From positions 310,001-374,000 of the forward strand of contig JAYKXP010000032.1 in assembly GCA_037176845.1 (NCBI GenBank): a stretch of 64,000 bases of DNA, given 5' to 3'. The DNA comes from Paramarasmius palmivorus (taxonomy: Eukaryota; Basidiomycota; Agaricomycetes; Agaricales; Marasmiaceae). The translations under genes and the position numbers were made by a program. This document shows positions 34,738 through 44,346 of this stretch, piece after piece (the stretch's first letter is position 1; each line of letters begins with the position of its first letter). A model generated the notes under the pieces. The model saw only the letters and a program-made list of their open reading frames with translations, was not told the DNA's origin and made no database searches.

Positions 34738-35685
34738 ATGCACTCCTCCCAAAACCGCGGCGGTTATTCGTCCTTCTTTGCTTCCGGCTTTCGGGCCATT
34801 AGCTCTCGCAGCTCTATCGTCAACAGTTCTCCGTAAGTGACATTGAGCGCACCATTTCTTCACCTCTGCTTATATCTTCGCAGGAACATCTGTGTCACTG
34901 AAGACAAGGTTCCTTCATTCCCCGCCATCCATTCTCAGAATGCTCCCGAAAAACACCAGCGTCGGACCTCTTTCATGCTAAACTTGTTTGACAAGATGGC
35001 TACCAAGACGTCAGACGCCTACAAAAAGAGAAAAGATACGAAAAGGGCATCATTGTTCGTGGAGTCGGACTCCAAGCCGTTGGATTTGTGGACATGGCCA
35101 GAAAGTCAACATCATCCATATGCTTCCCGCAAGTCCTCAGTGGGTACCAGGTATGGTCTGCTCTATTCTATTCTATTGGCGCTAGGGTCTCATCGACATC
35201 ACACTGGCAGTGCTGAAAACTCTCCACAACAAGTCTCTGTTGACCCGTTCAGCTCTTCTCCCGACTCCAAATCCTTCTTTATCGATCTCACGGACACTCC
35301 AACCACAACCACCTCCACACCTTCTCGTCGATTTAGCCTACAGCCTCCCGCAAGGACGAGGCGATACTCTTTCCTGTCACTCTCCTCGTCATCCCGCGAA
35401 AACTCCGTGGTCAACTTTCCAAATCCCACTCGACGCGAGCGGCCTGTATCAATGTACACGATGCCTACACACACTTCCTTCCTAGATGCGTACCGACTGC
35501 AGGCCTCGTCTGTTCGTTCATCTTCCCCTAGGATGTCTGGATGGGTGGAAGATGATTCAGAGGAGGAAGCTTCGCGTGGACCGCTGGAATGGAACGATCC
35601 TGGGAGCGTGGACTGGCATCAGTTTCATGGGCAGTGGTTGAGTGATACAGATTGTGATTCGGATTCAGGCGATGAGGTTTTCTAA
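34738..35685 (+). CDS. Ser/Thr-rich motif protein, longer paralogue of the gene at 28469-29054; family not recognised
   Basis: Exon 1 (34738-34832) joins exon 2 (34884-35685) in phase, giving about 298 residues, or about 278 if an in-frame 60-nt segment at about 35153-35212 (GTATGG...GGCAG) is spliced out; that segment encodes a hydrophobic stretch unlike its surroundings. Blocks shared with the paralogue: RGGYSSFFASGF at the N terminus, RRTSFMLNLFDK, SKSFFIDLTD, RRYSFLSLSS and DPGSVDWHQF near the C terminus. The rest is disordered, rich in Ser, Pro and Thr, with many RRxS/T sites. Conserved short blocks in a disordered chain suggest docking motifs for other proteins; the function is unknown. 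Confidence 0.7.
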
Positions 35686-35707
35686 TGATGCATTAATGCA
35701 TTCTCGT

Positions 35708-36881
35708 GATGAACAGATTTAAGGCTTGGTTCGATACACTATGGGTTATATTATCATTATTCGCCGTCACTGTTATATTATTGTATTCTATGCTCAAATT
35801 TATCCTTAGAAAGCGTATTAGTAGGCTGTTGTATTCTTAAATTGTTCTATACTATTCAACCCTATGCTCCCTCTATCCCATGAATGCATGATTTCTGAGA
35901 ATTCCGGCACGCTGGTGACCGGCTTCGCCGTTCTTATGATTTGAACCACCATTCCTGTCTCTCTGGTCATCAACCATAGCCCCCCATTATCATGGACACT
36001 GACATATCTCACGTCTCCGGAAATGCCTCAGACGAGATCAAACGAGCTATTGCGGATCCCACAAAAAAACTATTCTGTATCGACGGTGATCCTGCTAAAG
36101 GAACAGGCTATTCGCACTCAGTTGCCAAACAGATGGTCTTCACGGAGGTTTCAATACTCAGGAATCCTGAAGACCCAAGGGCAAAGGAAGTTGGGAGGGT
36201 AGTCTGTGAGTTGGTCGTTAATGACGGTGCGTATGTGTGGTCTTCCTCGTGCTTGCATTTCACTAAGCTAAGGTGCTTGAAATAGATATGATAAACCGTG
36301 ACCTGGAGGGTGTTCAGCCTATTTGATAGACGTGTAGGTACCATCCTCCGTCTTGGCTTCGAAAGATATTCTCAATTGCTGCAGGTGCTCATCCATGGCG
36401 TTGCACGCGTTGGCACTGGCCCGAGATGGAATTCATGAACATGTGTCCCAGTCCATAAACGTGGTTTACCATTCTCCAGCGATGGTGTGAGTAGTTTATC
36501 ATATTCTACTCACTTTTGTTCAAACCAAACGAATCAGCGGTGACAAAATCAGGGTAGTGAACACGACGATCACAATGGGAGCCAGAGCTTTGTCTGCTAA
36601 GACCGAGGTGCCGTTTTTGCTCCCGAACCCTTACATTCTGGCGCTTTAACCTCACATTCAGATTTGGAATGCAACACACCACCGACTAGTCGCTTCCGGA
36701 ACACGTATCAAGATGCAGCCTTCGCAACCAAAGCCGAAACTCTAGTTTTCGTAAGCTGTAGTTCCTACAGGAGTTGGGAGGCACCTTGTATGCATATCTT
36801 GAGGGAATTATCTTTATTGTATAGTAAGTCCACTCACCTCTCAATGTACATACCACTCTGTACGACCTGACGGGTGTGCAG
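35708..36881 (+). repeat. Segmental duplication, copy 1
   Basis: About 1.17 kb starting GATGAACAGATTTA and ending in CGACCTGACGGG is repeated at 39003-40347 in the same orientation, mostly with single-base differences. This copy lacks the two small insertions and the 23-bp extra piece of copy 2, has one 46-bp segment (35725-35770) in the opposite orientation, and carries the broken thioesterase copy. Confidence 0.9.
35992..36745 (+). pseudogene. Hotdog-fold thioesterase, copy 1, broken by a short deletion
   Basis: The five-exon layout of the intact gene at 39452-40212 is present, with the same first exon (MDTDISHVSGNASDEIKRAI) and all splice sites. In exon 2 the sequence after MINRD lacks 10 bases that are present in the other copy, which shifts the frame and leads to an early stop before the catalytic core (VQPI then stop). 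The later exons (SSMALHALALARDGI, GDKIRVVNTTITMGA, IWNATHHRLVASG) are still well preserved, so the loss looks recent. Unless an alternative splice removes the deletion, this copy cannot make the full protein. Confidence 0.75.
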
Positions 36882-36885
36882 CTGT

Positions 36886-36897
36886 CCGGTTAACCGG
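36886..36897. repeat. 12-bp perfect palindrome at the end of duplication copy 1
   Basis: CCGGTTAACCGG lies five bases after the point where the two duplicate copies stop matching. Confidence 0.6.
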
Positions 36898-37174
36898 CAA
36901 CGCTCATATCCGACGTGATTAGCTAATCAAAATTCTGGCGCGGTTTCTCACCGTGCAGTAACACAAGACTACTCCAACCCGCTGTCGCTACCATACAGTT
37001 GGGTACAGTAGGCCCAACCAGTGGCGGCCTTATGATCTCTTCCTGGCATAGCGACGTCGCCGTCAGTGCCTGACCCCATTCTCGCAAGATTGACAGTATG
37101 CTTGCAGTATGCATCTTGGGTACCATATATGTGTGTGCTATTCGAGCGCTATTAAAGCCCTTCAGTTTACCTTT

Positions 37175-38544
37175 ATGTTAAGTCTCTCGGAGGTCCCCCT
37201 TCTCTTAGTGATGGGCCCATTGCTCGCCGTCCTACTTTCAATGTGGGCCGAAGTGAGTACTTTCCCTCCCTTTATCGCAGTCTGTGACTGACTATTAAAC
37301 CTGGAAATGATTGAAGGCTATTGGATATGGTATGCAAAACATAAAGACACTTGACGGAAATATTGCTTATCTGCTCCAACTTCAATCCAACTCAGGTTTC
37401 TTTCTCTGTTTGCTCACGGCGACGGTATACATCCACTTCTCTGACGCACTGTTGGAATTGGCATTGGCTGGCCCCAGATCATCGCGCCGTAATGTGAGCA
37501 CATTTCAACCCTCCCTTCACGGCATCATCCGAACGAAAGTCATGTCTTATACGAATTCTAGGGGATGTTGTACATTTCCACCTTGATGTTTGTTGTCGCA
37601 TCTCTCCATCTAGGTGTCAGCAGCTATCGATCCTTCAATAATTTTGTCAACGCACCCCTAGTACCTCCTCCCTCGGCCGTTCGATGGAACGACCAGGTGA
37701 CCGCTTCCATGTATGTCACGCAAGAACTCTTAGGCAGTGGTGCTGCAGTCAGTTAGAAATTTTCATACTAATGAACCGAACTCATAGCCCTTGTAGCTCT
37801 ATCGATGCTGGCTTTTGTGGAATAAAGATTGGCGTATTGTGGTGGTTCCAACGCTTTTATTTCTATGCGAACTTGGTGGGCTTTGACCATTGAATTTTTA
37901 ATATGCGAATACCAATCTTTTATAACACAGGTATCGGCTACGTGCCCTGTAGCTTCTATGCGAAGTCCGAGGGCTCGGTGATGGATCCAAGAATTTTCGC
38001 GTTCATCACCTCTTTTTATTCCCTCGCTGTTGTCACCAATATAACCACTACAGGGCTCATGACATACCGCCTGTGGAAAACCTATCGCAGTTCCCATATT
38101 GTCACAAGATCCGTGTTCGTACCCATTATGTGGATAATGGTCGAGTCGGCGATGCTGCAACTGGTCGTGGAGGCCATTCTCCTGATATTGTTCCTTGTGA
38201 ACTCGTCCGCACAATACGTGTTTTTTGGCTTAGTAGTACCTATTATCGTACGAGCACATCTTTCTTCCCTCTTAGACGTACTAAAATAGTTTTTGCAGGG
38301 TATCACTTTTACTGCCATCACTGTCCGAATCAAGCTCGTATCAGCAAATGCGCTCAGAGGATCAGCTCGTATGAGTTCAGCGGGCTCCAGTAGCGGCATG
38401 AGGTATCCTCAGAGAACTGAAGAGTCCCGTAGAGTCGAGATACTCACCAATATCACAAGCGAGGAGGATATGTTCAGGACAACAAGTGACTCTTACAAAA
38501 CTCAGATGTCGACAGGAGAGCATTCACGCACACAACAGGAATGA
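37175..38544 (+). CDS. Seven-helix integral membrane protein of an Agaricomycete-expanded family
   Basis: Seven exons (37175-37252, 37317-37329, 37396-37493, 37562-37747, 37797-37875, 37931-38247, 38299-38544) give 338 residues in phase. The protein has about seven hydrophobic segments and the family hallmarks WAEAIGYG near the N terminus, LYISTLMFVVASLHLGVS, YVTQELLGSGAA followed by LYRCWLLWNKDW, and a long last loop with MTYRLWKTYRSSH. The C-terminal tail (about 70 residues) is polar and Ser-rich. The family is very numerous in mushroom genomes and often annotated as unknown integral membrane protein; receptor-like function has been suggested but is not shown. Exon 2 is only 13 nt; reading through the following 66-nt intron is also open, but breaks the conserved EAIxYGxxL pattern. 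The gene lies between the two duplication copies. Confidence 0.8.
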
Positions 38545-39002
38545 AACGCCACATTAACATATGGTTTGTACTAATGAAATAGGGTACTGCATATACATTG
38601 TACACTACACGTTCAATACTATAGACTGAGATTCGTTGCACACTCGTCGACATCTCCGGATAAGTATCAGGATTCAGCAGCAAGGTACTAGCGGGAATGG
38701 GTCAGCTAAAACTGACTCGGACAGGGTGACCGAGTTCGGGGTTTTTGTTATGACTTTCAACAAAGTACATATACTCCCCAACTACAGATCATTGTCACTT
38801 GAACTTTAAACTTGAAGTTTGCTCGAGCTGGGTAGGTTCCGGAATGTTATTCATGAGGATGAAGCTGTTGCATTATCTAGGCTAAAAGGTGATTAGCATG
38901 TATAGGATTGATATAGGGCCCGAAACATAGCAAATCTTACCAGTCACGTTGACAGTAGCTATATATTCAAGTTCTTCAATCTCTAAAAACGCAATATCAA
39001 AA
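38545..39002. other. Intergenic, no gene seen
   Basis: 3' flank of the membrane-protein gene up to the start of duplication copy 2. No coding or structured element recognised. Confidence 0.4.
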
Positions 39003-39160
39003 GATGAACAGATTTAGTGAGGGCGACGCCCGCCGCTCAGTGACGGCGAATAATGATAATATAACCCATAGTGTATCGAACCAAGTCTGTTATATTATTG
39101 TATTCTATGCTCAAATTTATCCTTAGAAAGCGTATTATTTAGTAGGCTGTTGTATTCTTA

Positions 39161-39211
39161 AAATCATATCAAGCGAGCTGTCGAGCGATATCGAGTCTGC
39201 CTAGGGGAGAC
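39161..39211. mobile_element. 51-bp insertion with 8-bp target-site duplication
   Basis: TATTCTTA occurs on both sides (39153-39160 and 39212-39219) but once in duplication copy 1, which is the empty site. The inserted 51 bp begins AAATCATATC and ends GGGGAGAC and contains small inverted repeats (ATATC/GATAT; GTCTGCC/GGGGAGAC in part). Too short to code; behaves as a tiny transposed element. Confidence 0.7.
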
Positions 39212-39271
39212 TATTCTTAAATTGTTCTATACTATTCAACCCTATGCTCCCTCTATCCCATGAATGCATGA

Positions 39272-39343
39272 CTAGACTCGAACCACTCGCTGCTTGATGA
39301 GTTGGGGCCCTAACGTCGCAGCGGGTGGTTACGAGTCTAAGTA
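39272..39343. mobile_element. 72-bp palindromic insertion with 8-bp target-site duplication
   Basis: ATGCATGA is present on both sides (39264-39271, 39344-39351) and once in copy 1. The insert has near-terminal inverted repeats of about 21 bp: TAGACTCGAACCACTCGCTG at the left and, reversed, TAGACTCGTAACCACCCGCT at the right, around a loop of about 26 nt. It can fold into one hairpin. This is a very small MITE-like element. Confidence 0.8.
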
Positions 39344-39451
39344 ATGCATGACTTCTGAGAATTCCGGCGCCCTGGTGACCGGGTTCGCCGTTCTTATGAT
39401 TTGAACCACCATTCCTGTCTCTCTGGTCATCAACCATAGCCCCCCATTATC

Positions 39452-40212
39452 ATGGACACTGACATATCTCATGTCTCCGGAAATGCCTCAGACGAGATTA
39501 AACGAGCTATTGCAGATCCCACAAAAAGACTATTCTGTATCGATGGTGATCCTGCTAAAGGAACAGGCTATTCGCACGCAGTTGCCAAACAGATGGTCTT
39601 CACGGAGGTTTCAATACTCAGGAATCCTGAAGACCCAAAGGCAAAGGAAGTTGGGAGGGTAGTCTGTGAGCTGGTCGTTAATGACGGTGCGTATGTGTGG
39701 TTTTCTTCGTGCTTACACTTCACTAAGGTGCTTGAAATAGATATGATAAATCGTGACCGAAGCATACATGGAGGGTGTTCAGCTTATTTGATAGACATGT
39801 AGGTACCGTCCTCCGTCTTGGCTTCGAAAGATATCCTCAATTGTTGCAGATGCTCATCCATGGCCTTGCACGCATTGGCACTGGCCCGAGGTGGAATTCA
39901 TGAACATGTGTCCCAGTCCATAAACGTGGTTTACCATTCTCCAGCGATGGTGTGAGTAACTTATCATATTCTACTGACACTTTTGCTCAAACCAAACGAA
40001 TCAGTGGTGAGAAAATCAGGGTAGTGAACACGACGATCACAATGGGAGCCAGAGCTTTGTCTGCTAAGACCGAGGTGCCGTTTTTGCTCCCGAACCCTTA
40101 CATTCTGGCGCTTTAACCTCACATTCAGATTTGGAATGCAACACACCACCGACTAGTCGCTTCCGGAACACATATCAAGATGCAGCCTTCGCAACCAAAG
40201 CCGAAACTCTAG
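39452..40212 (+). CDS. Hotdog-fold acyl-CoA thioesterase-like protein (ACOT13/THEM type), intact copy
   Basis: Five exons (39452-39686, 39741-39798, 39850-39951, 40005-40074, 40129-40212) join in phase to 182 residues. The PaaI/ACOT13-type hotdog core is visible: IHGGCSAYLIDICSSMALHA (the HGG turn followed by the long hotdog helix), EHVSQSINVVYHSPAM, GEKIRVVNTTITMGARALSA and IWNATHHRLVASGTHIKM for the last strands. Family members hydrolyse acyl-CoA thioesters as homotetramers; the typical HGG..D arrangement is kept. The N-terminal ~80 residues include FTEVSILRNPED and ELVVND, as in fungal homologues. The broken copy lies 3.4 kb upstream. Substrate unknown. Confidence 0.85.
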
Positions 40213-40347
40213 TTTTCGTAAGCTGTAGTTCCTACAGAGGGAGTTGGGAGACACCTTGTATGCATATCTTGAGGGAATTATCTTTATTGTATAGTAAGTC
40301 CACTCGCCTCTCAATGTACCACTCTGTACGACCTGACGGGCGTACAG

Positions 40348-41020
40348 ACAATGTTTTGCTTCCTATGTATTCTACGACATAGATCCTCAGAATCGATCCA
40401 TGAAATTGAACCTCGATACCGCTCTCGCGTTGGAACGGACACAGAGGAGGCCCCAAAGCATCTTTGTCAACATGCCCCTTTCACCTGCACTGAAGTGCGC
40501 AAGTTCGTCAATACGATCAAGGCTCAGGCACTCATCGTCGACTATCTAGTGCCCTGAGGTCATAGAACGGTCACCGAACGGTGGCCTTATGCAGTCGGCG
40601 AAGGCGCCCCCGGTCCCTCATTCCATGTCTCAGGAACTTCAACGGCGGCGGCCTTGGCCTAAGCTGTGCGTATTACATTCCACTGCCTGCCAAGAACGTC
40701 GCCGAAGGGGCTACGCAGTCTGGATTTGCCCCTAAGGACGAAGAGTTGATGTGTTCACGGTCGAGCCTGGTGAGTCTCCTCAGCCTCTGCCTGAAGCCTG
40801 CAAAAACGAATTCGCACGGTTTCCGGTACTTCGGGATCCTGAAAGTTTTTTTTGGTGCTGGGCTGTACAGTGAGAAGTGGGCGCTGTCCGACGAGGCCGG
40901 ATAGCATAGGCGGCGCGTTAACTGGGTGGGGATGTGCAATTTTCCCTAGTGTGCCGTGCATACCCGGCTTTCTCAAAAGCGCAATGGCAAAAGACAGATG
41001 CTCTCCTCTTACTCTTGTCC
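40348..41020. other. Upstream region of the ATP-grasp gene, no separate gene seen
   Basis: Open frames here lack domain features. An acceptor-like TTTTCCCTAG at about 40940-40949 opens the same frame as the ATP-grasp protein, so an upstream untranslated or short coding exon is possible. Confidence 0.4.
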
Positions 41021-42163
41021 ATGGGTCTCCTCGATTACATCGACAACCTCGCCCGCAAATGGCGGTCAATCTTCTGGTGGCATCGACGAATTCTCGTCAT
41101 TGCCTACGCGTACTACGCAATACGTTCATGGGACTTGTTATGGTTCACCACAACTAATCCAGGCATCCTTGGCTCCGGTGTACGTGGTGACTCCAAGTAT
41201 GATACACTGCGAAAGCTCAGAGCTGCGTCGGGATCAAAGTGGTCGAAAGCTGTCCCAACAACCATACGTGTACCTCTACGAGATGGCGATCCTCGACCTA
41301 GTGTTGAGGAGCTGAAAATGGCAATGGAAGGAGGAGGTTCCTGGGAACGAACGGATCGTGGAGTCCTCAGATTTCCTGTCATCGCCAAACCTGACCTTGG
41401 TGCGAATGGATGGCGAGTTCACAGAGTGGAAGATATGGATCAGTTGGTGGCATACTCGGCCGACGCGAGACACGATTTTCTGCTGCAGGAATACATCGAA
41501 AACGAGGAGGCGGAAATAAATGTATTCTACTATCGAATACCCGGAGATGAAAGAGGTGTGGTGTGCGATATCACGGCGAAGAAGTATCTGAGGGCTGTTG
41601 GTAATGGTCGAGATTCGTTCGAAACACTTTTGAACAGTGACGAGGACGCGAAGCGTTTACAAGCAACATTCGCCAAAATGGGGCTCGGGCAAGGATTTAG
41701 TCGTGCAGAACTGGATAGGGTGGTTCCCGAGGGTGAGGTTGTTCATCTGGGTAGACCGGGGAATCCTCACTTTTGGGGATACGCGGTTGATTCGAGACAC
41801 CTTGGGGATCCCAGGCTTTTAGAGATGATGGACGACTTGTCATTAGGGTTCGAGGATGGTTTTTATTTTGGCCGTTATGATATTCGCCTCGATGTGAAGG
41901 AGCCTCTGGAGAATCTGGGTGCTATTGAGCCGCACGCAATCCGTATCTTGGAGCTCAACGGCATCGGATCAGAGCTTCTTCGCATTTATAGCAAGGGCTT
42001 CACGATCCAAGGCATATGGAGAGACTGCTGGCCTCTTTGGGAGATTTGCTGGAGAATAGCAATGCGAAATAAAGAGAGGGGGGTAAGATCGCTGACAGTT
42101 GAAGAGGCGAGGAAAGTTTGGGGTAAAGTGAAGTCGGTAAAGTTCAAGGAAGGGGACTGGTAG
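41021..42163 (+). CDS. ATP-grasp domain protein
   Basis: A single long exon of 380 residues from MGLLDYIDNLARKWRS. Near the N terminus is an amphipathic or membrane-near segment (RRILVIAYAYYAIRSW). The ATP-grasp fold is seen in FPVIAKPDLGANGWRVHRVE (nucleotide-binding strand with Lys and the small-residue loop), FLLQEYIENEEAEINVFYYR (hinge and adenine pocket) and the metal-binding end YDIRLDV and ILELNGIGSE. ATP-grasp enzymes join a carboxylate to an amine or thiol through an acyl-phosphate, as in D-Ala-D-Ala ligase. The substrates are not known. The ATG at 41021 was chosen because the frame before it has only non-ATG codons and a possible splice acceptor. Confidence 0.8.
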   Translation: MGLLDYIDNLARKWRSIFWWHRRILVIAYAYYAIRSWDLLWFTTTNPGILGSGVRGDSKYDTLRKLRAASGSKWSKAVPTTIRVPLRDGDPRPSVEELKMAMEGGGSWERTDRGVLRFPVIAKPDLGANGWRVHRVEDMDQLVAYSADARHDFLLQEYIENEEAEINVFYYRIPGDERGVVCDITAKKYLRAVGNGRDSFETLLNSDEDAKRLQATFAKMGLGQGFSRAELDRVVPEGEVVHLGRPGNPHFWGYAVDSRHLGDPRLLEMMDDLSLGFEDGFYFGRYDIRLDVKEPLENLGAIEPHAIRILELNGIGSELLRIYSKGFTIQGIWRDCWPLWEICWRIAMRNKERGVRSLTVEEARKVWGKVKSVKFKEGDW

Positions 42164-42330
42164 TGACTTGAAGTACTTATATTCAGAACCGTACCTTTGC
42201 GTTATACAATATTTCTTGTAAGTGTGTAGTAAAAAAAAAAATTTCTCACTGCCATTTGCATTACCGCTGCTGTTACCACCGGCGCTTAACGCCTTCCCAA
42301 CCTTGCGCATGCCTTCCACATTCACGACTC

Positions 42331-43430
42331 ATGCGACAGATAGTATCGTATGAGGACATCACTCTTCCCTACGACGTGACAGCAAGTGCCCAGAACGAAA
42401 TTGCCAAACTGAAAACACCCAATTCCTCCAATAACCACAACAATAAATCGTCATCCAAAAAGCGCAAACGAAAAGCGCGTAATCACTTACAGTCGAACAG
42501 TCGCAATAATCACAACCACAATAGCCATCAGATTACAACTGAGGAGGATACGCTAGAAGAGGAGGACATGAACTTGAGCCGAGAATTGACTCATGAGGAA
42601 ATTTGGGACGACTCTGCTCTCATAGAGGCATGGAACGCAGCAACGGAGGAGTATGAGGTATGTGAAAAGATCATTTCTCCCTCTGAAATATCGACTGAAC
42701 ATTGCTTTCAAAAGGCTTACCATGGACCAGACAAAGGATGGAAGACAGAACCTGTACATAAGTCAGCTTTGTCAGTCTATGTCCTCATGTCCTTTCTTAA
42801 GCTCATCTCACCTTCCAGATATTATAATGTACCACCTGCTAAGAAGGCCAAGATCCACCACGAAGTAACTTCCAGTGTAGCGATACCTACCACGGCTAAG
42901 GACGAAGACGAAGAGGGCGACTCTCAGCCAATCGACTTCGAAACTTTTGTACCAACTCATGATCCTGGAGCATTCGAGGCACCGTCTAACACTAACGGAG
43001 TAAACTATTCGACTTGGTCAACAGCTCTACCCGACCCTCCTGGTTCAATGGTTAGTCAAGATGAAGCATTCAATCGCGCACTTGGTGCCATGTACTGGAG
43101 TGGGTATTGGACGGCAGTGTACCATGTGAGTATCATTTTGACTTTGATGCCTATCCCGCCTCTGCAATCTATCCAATTTAAGTGCCTGGAATGTCTGTAT
43201 TGATTTTACCTCTTTAGTGCCATAAGCATATGGACAAGAAGCAGGCGGCAGATAACACGGAAGATGAAGAGAATCGGGATGATGGATTCATCGATCATTC
43301 AGAAGAGGAAGAGGATGAAGGCGAGATGGAAACAGACGGTGTGGCGATGGAAGACACGAAATCCCCGATGCAGAACACCCCCGTTCTCGGGCCAAAAATT
43401 CCGCAGGGCTTCGTTTCGACTCAGCGTTGA
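42331..43430 (+). CDS. SMN1: SMN (survival motor neuron) homologue, snRNP assembly
   Basis: Four exons (42331-42657, 42715-42770, 42819-43125, 43218-43430) give 300 residues. The Gemin2-binding motif reads EIWDDSALIEAWNAATEEYE and continues AYHGPDKGWK, and the C-terminal YG-box oligomerisation helix reads ALGAMYWSGYWTAVYHCHK. These two ends define fungal SMN; the Tudor domain of animal SMN is absent, as in fission yeast. Between residues 30 and 75 lies a basic Asn/His/Lys-rich run. After the YG box there is an acidic tail of about 60 residues that is longer than usual. SMN with Gemin2 loads Sm rings on spliceosomal snRNAs, which fits the intron-dense genome. Confidence 0.85.
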
Positions 43431-44346
43431 CGTAGAGCGGCACAAATTCTCCTAGCATCTGTATCGCAGGTTCAGAATCCAGATACACCTAGCCCATCGG
43501 TTAAACAGGTGGCTGAGCTGGTCGTCCCGAGGCCACCCTTAGCTTACACCACGGTCCTTGATGGTCGTTACTTTTGATTAACTTAGTACATGTGTGAGTG
43601 CAGCATGGTTTTCCTTGTGCAAAACAATTGTCTGGTGACTATCTCACAGTGATTTGCGTGATACTTCTTGGGTGGGAGGGTGCTCGACGACGATTCAGTC
43701 GAAGCATCTTCGCGACAAGATGCGCGTATCGGTATACCGTATTGACCTCTTTTAACTGGAACGTTTGAACCGTTGTCTCTACGACCTGCAGGCCCAACTA
43801 ACTGTTGCTATTACTAACGCTGCCCTCAGTCCTCTGAGATTTTTATTCAATTGGCGGAGGCAGGGAAATGCTTGTCATCCCTGAAAAGTTCTACCTAGTT
43901 AGACGTGATTGTTACATTTTTAGCTTTGTTTCACCGTACAACATTTACTATTTTGATATCTCTCTGAAATTGTGAAACTACAATCGGGCAGGCGATTTGT
44001 GGCCGTAGTGTGCAATGCCTCTTACTCGCCTTCCCTCCGATTTCCTTCTCCATAATTCCATCTGTTCAACGGATCATCAACGTTGCTCTCGCCGCGGGTA
44101 GGCTAGCCGAGTTGCACATGGGACGCCCCCAAATCTCTGGGGTGCCTTGATAAGTTTCGACCTAAAGGGCGAATCAGCTGGTCCTGGTGGAAAAATTCAA
44201 AAACCTGATGGGTTTTACTCCACGCGATCACTTTCGGGCTTCTTTTCTCTATTTATATAGAGTCAGTTATCGTGTGCTCGACTTCGGTTTGGCTTCCCTC
44301 CCGTTTCAACGCCCGAGAGCCTGGTCCTTTTCTTTCAGTGTCCAAC
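43431..44346. other. Intergenic with promoter of the UNC93-like gene
   Basis: No gene recognised. TATATAG at about 44254-44260 lies some 90 bp before the transporter start codon. Confidence 0.4.

Larger units (their letters stand above)
39003..40347 (+). repeat. Segmental duplication, copy 2
   Basis: Second copy of 35708-36881. It is longer because of two insertions flanked by 8-bp duplications (39161-39211 and 39272-39343) and a 23-bp extra piece (39017-39039). The 46-bp segment 39040-39085 is the exact or near-exact reverse complement of 35725-35770. Confidence 0.9.

Noticed and set aside
39272..39343. tRNA-like GGTTCGAGTC on the reverse strand of the 72-bp insertion
   Set aside because: Only the T-arm motif is matched; there is no D-arm box or cloverleaf, and the sequence is explained by its palindromic arms.
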